Positions 58,497 to 64,000 of a stretch of 64,000 nt of DNA are shown here, one piece after another. The translations under genes were made by a program, and so were the position numbers. Source of the stretch: Microbacterium invictum (lineage in GTDB: Bacteria; Actinomycetota; Actinomycetes; Actinomycetales; Microbacteriaceae). The DNA lies in assembly GCF_014197265.1 (NCBI RefSeq), contig NZ_JACIFH010000001.1, positions 1-64,000 on the forward strand, given 5' to 3'. Within the stretch, counting starts at the first letter, position 1, and each line of letters starts with the position of its first letter. The notes below the pieces were generated by a model. That model saw only the letters and a list, made by a program, of their open reading frames with translations. It was not told the DNA's origin and ran no database searches.

Positions 58497-59405
58497 ATGA
58501 CCGACCCGAGCGATCCCGACCTGCCGCGCGGACTCGCGCTCGCGTGGGGCGTCGCCGCGACCCCGCAGCGCGGCCCCAAGCGTGAGATGTCCGTGGAGCG
58601 GATCGTCGAGGCGGCCGTCGAGCTCGCCGATGCCGAGGGGCTGGCGGCGGTGTCGATGGCGGCCGTCGCCGCCCGGCTGGGCTACACGCCCATGTCGCTG
58701 TATCGGTACGTGACCGCGAAGGACGATCTCATCCTGCTCATGCAGGAGGAGGCGACGGGGCTGCCGACCGACCAGACGCGCGAGGGCGACTGGCGCCGAC
58801 GGCTCGAGACGATCTATCGCGAGCAGGTGCAGCTCTACCTGCAGCACCCGTGGGTGCTCGACGTCCCGATCAGCGGCACACCGGTCACCCCGAACGGTGC
58901 GGCGTGGATGGATGCCGGACTGGCGGCGCTCACGGAGACTGTGCTGACCCACGACGAACGGCTCGCGGTCATCCTGCTGGTGACCGGACAGTCGCGCTGG
59001 ACGGGCATGGTCATGGCCGGATACGCGCGCAGCATGCGAGAGCGGGGGGTCTCGGATGCTGAGGTCACCGCTGAAGAGGATGCGCTGTTCCGCCTGCTGA
59101 TCTCGCCCGACGCCTACCCCGACCTGCGCGCGGCGATCGACGCGGGCGTGTTCCTCGAAGAGGGCGACCCGTTTTCGTTCGGGCTGGCGCGGGTGCTCGA
59201 CGGCGTCGACGCGTATCTTGCCCGGGCGGCCGACGGCGCCCGCGACGCCCCGCGGCCGTGGGTGACCAGCGACGACGCCGACATCGCCGAAGACAAGAGC
59301 TACCGAGCGGCCGTCAAGGCCGTGCGCGAGGCCGAGCGGTCTCTGCGCGACGCGCGCAAGCAGGCCCGGCAGGCCGCGCGAGCCGCGCGCGACCGCCTGC
59401 GGTGA
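58497..59405 (+). CDS. TetR/AcrR-family transcriptional regulator
   Basis: A 302-residue repressor. The N-terminal HTH (about 28-75) has MSVERIVEAAVELADAEGLA and LGYTPMSLYRYVTAKDDLI. The long ligand-binding domain is of the TetR_C_1 type (WVLDVPISGTPVTPN, LVTGQSRWTGMVMAGYARS). A basic Ala/Arg coiled-coil-like tail (ERSLRDARKQARQAARAAR) ends the protein. It is probably the drug-responsive repressor of the divergent ABC exporter and of itself. The ATG is 6 bases after TAGACT (leaderless type), favoured over the GTG two codons earlier. Confidence 0.9.
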   Translation: MTDPSDPDLPRGLALAWGVAATPQRGPKREMSVERIVEAAVELADAEGLAAVSMAAVAARLGYTPMSLYRYVTAKDDLILLMQEEATGLPTDQTREGDWRRRLETIYREQVQLYLQHPWVLDVPISGTPVTPNGAAWMDAGLAALTETVLTHDERLAVILLVTGQSRWTGMVMAGYARSMRERGVSDAEVTAEEDALFRLLISPDAYPDLRAAIDAGVFLEEGDPFSFGLARVLDGVDAYLARAADGARDAPRPWVTSDDADIAEDKSYRAAVKAVREAERSLRDARKQARQAARAARDRLR

Positions 59406-59510
59406 CCGCGCCCGGCCGCAGCGACGCTGTCACAGCAGTCACGCAGGTTTACACGCGTCCCGCCGACCCCATAGGATTCACTGAACAGAACGGAAATCCG
59501 GGGGGACACG

Positions 59511-59702
59511 ATGTCAGAGCTGCCTGATGTGCGCTTTCTGACCGTCGCAGAAGTGGCGGAGCTCATGCGTGTGTCCAAGATGACCGTTTACCGGCTCGTG
59601 CACTCGGGTGAACTGCCCGCCGTGCGCTTCGGCCGCAGCTATCGCGTGCCCGAGACGGCCGTCACCGAGGCCCTGCAACGCCCGATCTCGGATGTCGGCT
59701 AG
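59511..59702 (+). CDS. Small excisionase/MerR-like HTH DNA-binding protein
   Basis: A 63-residue winged-HTH protein of the excisionase-like (HTH_17/BldC-like) type. VRFLTVAEVAELMRVSKMT is the helix-turn-helix, and VYRLVHSGELPAVRFGRSYR is the wing that completes the family pattern. In actinobacteria this gene is conserved directly upstream of bS22 (Rv0500A/Rv0500B in M. tuberculosis), so it is a chromosomal regulator and not part of a phage. GGGGGGA lies 6 bases before the ATG. Its TAG stop is also the first triplet of TAGAAT, the likely -10 for bS22. Confidence 0.85.
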   Translation: MSELPDVRFLTVAEVAELMRVSKMTVYRLVHSGELPAVRFGRSYRVPETAVTEALQRPISDVG

Positions 59703-59785
59703 AATAACCCGAGGCATTTTTTCGGTTTGCCCGTTCCCGGACGCTGTTTCATTGCGTCCAGACCCCAGACGATGTGAGGTTATCC
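59700..59785 (+). promoter_or_regulatory. Promoter and structured leader of bS22
   Basis: TAGAAT (59700-59705) overlaps the HTH stop codon and is an ideal -10. The roughly 75-base leader contains a T6 run (59717-59722), a small hairpin GGACGC/GCGTCC (59739-59759) and GAGG at 59776 before the GTG. Leader structure could serve ribosomal-protein autoregulation; that is inference. Confidence 0.55.
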
Positions 59786-59884
59786 GTGGGTTCAGTCATC
59801 AAGAAGCGCCGTAAGCGCATGGCGAAGAAGAAGCACCGCAAGCTGCTTCGCAAGACGCGCCACCAGCGCCGCAACAAGAAGTAA
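59786..59884 (+). CDS. 30S ribosomal protein bS22 (AURKAIP1/COX24-domain)
   Basis: A 32-residue, extremely basic protein: MGSVIKKRRKRMAKKKHRKL continuing to a tail RRNKK. It matches actinobacterial bS22, a small-subunit ribosomal protein related to the mitochondrial AURKAIP1/COX24 domain, seen in mycobacterial ribosome structures. The GTG start is read as Met, with GAGG 6 bases upstream. It sits immediately after the small HTH gene, the conserved actinobacterial arrangement. It is easily missed by gene callers because of its length. Confidence 0.93.
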   Translation: MGSVIKKRRKRMAKKKHRKLLRKTRHQRRNKK

Positions 59885-59983
59885 TCGGCCGCAAGATGCA
59901 CCGAGCGCCTGTCCTCGTGACGGGCGCTTCGTGTCTGCGGCGACGGTGACCGGCACCGGTCTCCGATGCGCGAAGATGGATCC

Positions 59984-60241
59984 GTGGCCACGCTCACCCT
60001 CATCTCGAAGCCCGACTGCCATCTCTGCGATGTCGCGCGGGAGATCGTCGAGACGGTCGTGGCGGACCTGCCCGAGGGTGCGGTCGACATCGAGGAGCGG
60101 TCGATCGCCGACGATCCCGCGCTGTATGCGCAGTGGTGGGAGAAGATCCCGGTCGTCCTCATCGACGACCGGCTGCACGCGCACTGGCGACTGTCGGCCG
60201 ATCGGCTGCGCGTCGCCCTGACTCAGGAGGCAGCGGAATGA
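59984..60241 (+). CDS. Glutaredoxin-like (DUF836) thiol protein
   Basis: An 85-residue thioredoxin-fold protein. The redox motif is SKPDCHLCDVAREI (Cys12, Cys15), and the cis-Pro region is KIPVVLIDDRLHAHW. It matches the glutaredoxin-like DUF836 family, for which the partner is unknown; the M. tuberculosis counterpart by order is Rv0508. The GTG start is 6 bases after GAAGAT, which is preferred over an upstream in-frame ATG six codons earlier. It overlaps the Dabb gene by 4 bases, so the two are coupled. Confidence 0.88.
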   Translation: MATLTLISKPDCHLCDVAREIVETVVADLPEGAVDIEERSIADDPALYAQWWEKIPVVLIDDRLHAHWRLSADRLRVALTQEAAE

Positions 60242-60537
60242 TCCGCCACATCGTGTCTTTCCGGCTCGCGGCTCGGGATGCCGGGGTCCGCGCGGAACAA
60301 GCCGCAGAAGCCGCCCGACGGCTCAACGCACTGAACGGCGTGGTGCCGACGCTGCGGGCGATGAGTGCGGGCGGCAACATGCTGAGCCCCGACGTGAACT
60401 GGGACCTGGTGCTCGTCGCCGACTTCGACGACGAGGCCGGGCTCAACGCCTACCAGGTGCACCCTGCGCACCAGGAAGTCGCCGCGTACATCGGCACGAT
60501 CCGCGCCGACAGGGTGGCCGTCGACGTCGAGGTCTGA
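60238..60537 (+). CDS. Dabb-family (stress-responsive A/B barrel) protein
   Basis: A 99-residue dimeric alpha/beta-barrel protein. MIRHIVSFRLAARD is the family N-terminus, DLVLVADFDDEAGLNAYQVH carries the conserved Asp/Tyr face, and HPAHQEVAAYIGTIRADR is the typical C-terminal helix. Dabb proteins are stress-linked or act as small cyclases and decarboxylases; none is indicated here. The start overlaps the stop of the glutaredoxin-like gene (ATGA). The roughly 95 bases to the convergent aspS stop contain no clear terminator. Confidence 0.87.
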   Translation: MIRHIVSFRLAARDAGVRAEQAAEAARRLNALNGVVPTLRAMSAGGNMLSPDVNWDLVLVADFDDEAGLNAYQVHPAHQEVAAYIGTIRADRVAVDVEV

Positions 60538-60631
60538 GGCTGCACCGACCGGAGTCCGATCAGATCTGGTCGCTGCTGCTCAGGCGGTGATGCGGGCGCG
60601 CAGAGCCGTCAGCTCAGCACCGCGCCCATGA

Positions 60632-61972
60632 CTACGGGGCCAGGCGCGTCGGGCCGCGGAACAGGTAGGTGACCTCGCGGATCGAGTCCTGGCCGAGCAG
60701 CAACATCAGCAGGCGGGCAAGCCCCATGCCGAAGCCGCCGTGGGGCGGGGCGCCGTAGCGGAAGAAGTCGAAGTAGAAGTCGAGGTGCTCGGGCTCGAGG
60801 CCCTTCTCGGCGGCCTGCGTGATCAGCACGTCGACGCGGTGTTCGCGCTGGGCACCCGTGGTGATCTCGACGCCCTGGAACAGCAGGTCGTACGACTTGG
60901 TCAGCCCGGTCTTCTCGTCGCGCATGTGATAGAACGCGCGGATCTCAGGGTGGTAGTCGGTGATGAACACGAACTGGTGGCCGTAGGTCTCGAGCACGTG
61001 CGCCGAGATCTGACGCTCTCCCTCGGGGTCGAGGTCGCCGTCGGTGCGGGGAATGTCGTAGCCGCGGGCCTTGACGATCTCGCGGGCCTCGGCCAGGGGG
61101 ATGCGCGGGAACGGCACCGTCGGCACGACGATGTCGAGGTCGAACAGCTCCTTGATCTCGGCGCCGTGCTTGTCTGCGACGGCCCCGATCGCGGTGGCGA
61201 GCAGCTCCTCCTGCATCGTCGCGACGTCTTCGTGCGAATCGATCCAGCTGATCTCGGCGTCGATCGAGGTGAACTCGGTGGCGTGACGACTCGTGAACGA
61301 GGGGTCCGCGCGGAAGGCCGGGGCGATCTCGAAGATCTTCCCGAATCCGGCGACCTGCGCCATCTGCTTGAAGAACTGCGGCGACTGCGCGAGGTAGGCG
61401 GTCTGGTCTTCGAAGTAGTCGAGCGAGAACAGCTCGGCGTTGGACTCGGATGCGCTGGCCATCAGCTTCGGCGAGTGCACCTCGATGTAGTCGCGATCGA
61501 TCCAGTACGAGCGCATGGCGTGCTCGAGCGTGGTCTGGACGCGGAAGATGAGGTTGTTGCGACGCTGACGCAGGTCGAGGAAGCGCCAGTCCATGCGCTT
61601 ATCCATGCCGCTGTCGGCCGCGATCGGCGTCTCGGCCAGGGCCGCGGCGGCAACGTCCAGCGCGCCGATCTTGATCTCGACGCCACCCAGCTTGACGCGC
61701 TCGTCGTGTTTGAGCTCACCGGCCACGGTGAGGAATGTGCCGTGGGACAGCTCGGAGATCAGCGTTGTGAGGGCGAGGGCTCCGGCATCCTGTTCCGACC
61801 CGTCCTCCGCGGGGCGCGTGGCGGGGTTGACCAGCTGTACCGACCCGGTCTCGTCGCGCAGGATGACGAACTGCACCTTCTTCTGGTCGCGGACGGTCTC
61901 GACCCATCCCGATACCGAGACGGGGCCGTCCTGACGTGCCTGCAGATGCTGGACCAATACGCGTTCGCTCAC
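60632..61972 (-). CDS. aspS: Aspartate-tRNA(Asn/Asp) ligase, archaeal-type
   Basis: A 446-residue class II aminoacyl-tRNA synthetase of the short archaeal/non-discriminating type (bacterial-type AspRS is about 590 residues). The OB-fold anticodon domain (about 15-100) has VSVSGWVETVRDQKKVQFVI. Motif 2 region is FEIAPAFRADPSFTSRHATE, motif 3 GAPPHGGFGMGLARLLMLLLG. ETYGHQFVFITDYHPEIRAF is family-typical. It attaches aspartate to tRNA-Asp and, if non-discriminating, to tRNA-Asn for transamidation by GatCAB. The GTG start is 8 bases after TAGACT, the same element used by many neighbours. Confidence 0.9.
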   Translation of the reverse strand: MSERVLVQHLQARQDGPVSVSGWVETVRDQKKVQFVILRDETGSVQLVNPATRPAEDGSEQDAGALALTTLISELSHGTFLTVAGELKHDERVKLGGVEIKIGALDVAAAALAETPIAADSGMDKRMDWRFLDLRQRRNNLIFRVQTTLEHAMRSYWIDRDYIEVHSPKLMASASESNAELFSLDYFEDQTAYLAQSPQFFKQMAQVAGFGKIFEIAPAFRADPSFTSRHATEFTSIDAEISWIDSHEDVATMQEELLATAIGAVADKHGAEIKELFDLDIVVPTVPFPRIPLAEAREIVKARGYDIPRTDGDLDPEGERQISAHVLETYGHQFVFITDYHPEIRAFYHMRDEKTGLTKSYDLLFQGVEITTGAQREHRVDVLITQAAEKGLEPEHLDFYFDFFRYGAPPHGGFGMGLARLLMLLLGQDSIREVTYLFRGPTRLAP

Positions 61973-62104
61973 GAGGGAACAGTCTACGTGTGGGGTGCAG
62001 CGGGCGCCGTCCCGGGCGCGGAGGGCGGCAGTTCGGGGCAGCCCGCAGACTGCCCGGGGGCAGGCTCCCATGAACTGTTCATCCGGGCCGTTTAGCGTGG
62101 AGGC

Positions 62105-62764
62105 GTGACTGCATCTGCGCCCGACGGTTCCTGGCTGAGCACTCTCGTCGACGGGATCGTCTCGCTCATGGAGGTCATCGGACCCGTCGGCGCGGGCATC
62201 GCGATCGCGCTGGAGAACCTCTTCCCTCCGCTGCCGAGCGAGATCATCCTGCCCATGGCGGGCCTCGCCGCCGGGCAGGGCTCGTTCTCACTGGCCGAGG
62301 CGCTGATCTGGACCACGCTCGGATCGGTCGTCGGGGCGCTCATGCTTTACGGGCTGGGCGCGTGGCTGGGGCTGCGCCGGGTCCGCGCGATCGCCGACAG
62401 GCTGCCGCTGGTCAAGGTCGAAGACGTCGACCGCACGGTCGCGTGGTTCGGCGCGCACGGGGGCAAGGCGGTGTTCTTCGGGCGCATGATCCCGATCTTC
62501 CGCAGCCTCATCTCCATCCCCGCGGGTGTGGTGCGCATGCCGCTGCCACGATTCACGCTGCTGACACTCGCCGGCTCCGCCATCTGGAACTCGGTCTTCG
62601 TCCTGGCCGGATACATCCTGGGTGACCAGTGGCACGTCGTCGAGACGTACGCGGACGTCCTGCAGTACTTCGTGATCGCGGCCACGGTGATCGCGGTCGT
62701 GGTGTTCATCGGCATCCGGATCCGGCAGCTGCGCGCACAGCGGGCGCTCTCCGACGCCGCCTGA
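62105..62764 (+). CDS. DedA-family membrane protein
   Basis: A 219-residue DedA protein with about five hydrophobic segments. Family signatures are LENLFPPLPSEIILPMAG, GALMLYGLGAWLGLRRVR, and FFGRMIPIFRSLISIPAGVV with the conserved R-x-P and following Gly. DedA proteins act in lipid or carrier flipping and membrane homeostasis. The GTG start follows TAGCGT by 6 bases, and the six bases GGAGGC between them could equally serve as a ribosome-binding site. It is divergent from aspS, and the phosphatase gene follows 55 bases later with its own promoter. Confidence 0.9.
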   Translation: MTASAPDGSWLSTLVDGIVSLMEVIGPVGAGIAIALENLFPPLPSEIILPMAGLAAGQGSFSLAEALIWTTLGSVVGALMLYGLGAWLGLRRVRAIADRLPLVKVEDVDRTVAWFGAHGGKAVFFGRMIPIFRSLISIPAGVVRMPLPRFTLLTLAGSAIWNSVFVLAGYILGDQWHVVETYADVLQYFVIAATVIAVVVFIGIRIRQLRAQRALSDAA

Positions 62765-62819
62765 CGGGCGCCGCCCGCACCCAGGCCGTCCACAGACGCC
62801 GCTCACGTAGACTGGGGCG

Positions 62820-63449
62820 GTGCCCGCAGCCCGCCTCCATCTCGTGCGCCACGGGGAGGTTCACAACCCCCGTCGTGTGCTGTACGGGCGGCTCCCGGAA
62901 TTCCGGCTGAGCGCCGCCGGGCGGCAGATGGCGCGGGCCGCCGCCGAGCACATCCACGCGATGGAACGCCCGGTCGGGGCACTGGTGTGCTCTCCGCTGG
63001 AGCGCACCCGCGAGTCGGCCATGCCGTTCGCCGAGCTGTTCGGGGCCGAGCCGGTCGTCGATGCCCGTGTGATCGAACCGACGAATGTCTTCGAGGGCAA
63101 GCGCATGAAGCGTGCGCTCATGAACCCCCTCAACTGGCGGCACCTGCGGGCACCCGCCGTGCCGAGCTGGGGTGAGCCGTATGCGCAGGTGGTGCGGAGA
63201 ATGGATGCCGCGATGCGTGACGCCTGGCATCGCACGGCCTCGGGAGACGTCGTGATCGTGTCGCACCAGCTGCCGATCTGGGTCACGCACCTCGCCATCG
63301 CGGACGAGCCGCTGCAGCACGATCCGCGCCGCCGTCGCTGCACCCTGTCGAGCGTCACGAGCTTCGAGCTCGAGGGCGACACCTGGCGGGAGACCGACTA
63401 TGCCGAGCCGGCAGACGCGGTCGGCGCCGTGGATGTGGGAGCCGTATGA
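62820..63449 (+). CDS. Histidine phosphatase (phosphoglycerate-mutase superfamily)
   Basis: A 209-residue histidine phosphatase. The phospho-His motif is LHLVRHGEVHNP (His11), ALVCSPLERTRESA gives the second Arg and Glu, and IVSHQLPIWVTH (about 146) holds the second His. The order phosphatase, TlpA thioredoxin, then the cytochrome c biogenesis genes is conserved in actinobacteria (Rv0525-Rv0529). The substrate is unknown. The GTG start is 6 bases after TAGACT. It overlaps the next gene by 4 bases (ATGA), so it is coupled to the cytochrome c maturation operon. Confidence 0.9.
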   Translation: MPAARLHLVRHGEVHNPRRVLYGRLPEFRLSAAGRQMARAAAEHIHAMERPVGALVCSPLERTRESAMPFAELFGAEPVVDARVIEPTNVFEGKRMKRALMNPLNWRHLRAPAVPSWGEPYAQVVRRMDAAMRDAWHRTASGDVVIVSHQLPIWVTHLAIADEPLQHDPRRRRCTLSSVTSFELEGDTWRETDYAEPADAVGAVDVGAV

Positions 63450-64000
63450 CCATTCTTCGCCGCATCGCCGCCGTGGCCACCGCCGCGGGGCTGGTCCTCA
63501 CGCTCGCCGCCTGCGCGGGCGAGAACGATGACCTCGCCGACCTCTACAAGCAGGGCGGCAACCAGGGCTTCATCTCCGGCGACGGGCGGGTCGAGCAGAT
63601 TCCGGTCGATGAGCGCGGCGAGCCCGTCGAGTTCACCGGCACCGCCGTCGACGGCTCGACGGTCACGAGCGCCGATTACGCCGATCAGGTGCTCGTCCTC
63701 AACTTCTGGTATGCGGAGTGCGGGCCGTGCCGCGCCGAAGCGCCGTTGCTCGAAGAGGCCTACGAGGCAGCCGTGCCCGCCGGGGCCGACTTCCTCGGCG
63801 TCAACATCTACGACGGCCCCGAGCAGGCCGCTGCCTTCGAGGAGACCTACGGCATCACCTACCCTTCGGTGCTCGCCAGCGGCGACGTCGACCTGAAACT
63901 CGCATTCACGTCCTGGACGTCGCTGCAGGCCGCGCCGACCACCCTCGTGCTCGACGCCGAGGGCCGGGTCGCGGCCCGCTTCTTCGGGCAGCTTGAGAGC
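63446..64000 (+). CDS. TlpA/ResA-like lipoprotein thiol-disulfide oxidoreductase, partial
   Basis: Partial gene: 185 codons visible, running off the right edge. The signal peptide ends in lipobox LTLAAC (Cys23), so the protein is a lipoprotein on the outer membrane face. The thioredoxin-like domain has LVLNFWYAECGPCRAEAPLL with redox pair Cys92/Cys95, followed by FLGVNIYDGPEQAAAFEE and QAAPTTLVLDAEGRVAARF (cis-Pro). It reduces the apocytochrome haem-binding cysteines in system II. It is coupled to the phosphatase gene. By known synteny ccdA, resB/ccs1 and ccsA should follow outside the window. Confidence 0.9.
   Translation, partial: MTILRRIAAVATAAGLVLTLAACAGENDDLADLYKQGGNQGFISGDGRVEQIPVDERGEPVEFTGTAVDGSTVTSADYADQVLVLNFWYAECGPCRAEAPLLEEAYEAAVPAGADFLGVNIYDGPEQAAAFEETYGITYPSVLASGDVDLKLAFTSWTSLQAAPTTLVLDAEGRVAARFFGQLES

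Noticed and set aside
59511..59702. Phage excisionase marking an integrated element
   Set aside because: The gene is part of the conserved actinobacterial HTH-bS22 pair; there is no integrase, att site or phage gene nearby.
1..64000. rRNA or tRNA genes
   Set aside because: I looked in the intergenic gaps for tRNA-like T-loops and cloverleaf arms and saw none; a covariance-model search would be decisive.

Overview
The window is high-GC DNA from a Gram-positive actinobacterium, most likely family Microbacteriaceae and probably Microbacterium or a close relative. This rests on gene content and style, not on a database search. Pointers are: GC-rich third codon positions throughout; frequent GTG and TTG starts; many genes whose start lies 6-8 bases after a TANNNT hexamer (leaderless type); a DUF222/13E12-type HNH nuclease gene behind an actinobacterial LexA-like box; the 32-residue ribosomal protein bS22; and a proC ... 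small HTH ... bS22 ... glutaredoxin-like ... phosphatase ... TlpA order that I recall from Mycobacterium tuberculosis Rv0500-Rv0526. I see no rRNA, tRNA, CRISPR array, insertion sequence or prophage.

Layout. 1-3.5 kb (minus): a GntR/FCD regulator, a phytoene-desaturase-like FAD oxidoreductase and a truncated lipase-maturation-factor-like membrane protein. 3.8-6.9 kb (plus): a complete ectoine/hydroxyectoine ABC uptake operon ehuBCDA. 6.9-9.7 kb: a cupin, a decayed aldo/keto reductase remnant and a beta-glucoside-type PTS permease (IIB-IIC-IIA). 9.8-13.2 kb: META lipoprotein, coaBC, an NRDE/TANGO2-like protein and a Ca2+/Na+ antiporter. 13.2-15.1 kb: the HNH gene with its SOS-like box, followed by a 17-bp tandem repeat. 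15.2-18.1 kb: SdpI-like membrane protein, YdeI-like protein and pgi. 18.3-21.1 kb: a LiaRS-like sensor kinase / response regulator / DUF4097 operon. 21.2-25.1 kb: HAD phosphatase, aldo/keto reductase and S9 peptidase. 25.2-26.9 kb: divergent rimK (with an RCK_C tail) and a retropepsin-like rimB. 26.9-32.9 kb: mostly small housekeeping or accessory genes, an AlkA-like glycosylase, a receiver-less OmpR-type regulator and an 84-bp tandem duplication. 33-37.1 kb: sbcDC. 37.2-43 kb: four 84-bp tandem repeats, an OmpR-family two-component system, an APH-fold kinase-like gene and three tandem paralogues of an Ala/Ser/Pro-rich exported protein. 43.2-50 kb: a degenerate PPTase-like gene, nadE, a TM0106-type nuclease-helicase and a DUF3467 protein. 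49.9-64 kb: upp/tadA, an LLM oxidoreductase, a hydrolase, proC, trkA/trkH, a TetR-controlled drug-type ABC exporter, bS22, aspS, a DedA protein, a phosphatase and the start of a cytochrome c biogenesis operon.

The strongest candidate for an undescribed system is at 37.5-42.9 kb. Four copies of the same direct repeat (TAAGA-N6-TCATC, half-sites 11 bp apart, as expected for an OmpR-family regulator) sit in the divergent promoter of the kinase/regulator operon and in front of each of the three paralogous exported-protein genes. At the three paralogues the second half-site falls where a -35 element would be, 17 bp before a TA-starting -10. The two-component system is therefore predicted to activate a triplicated cell-surface protein family.
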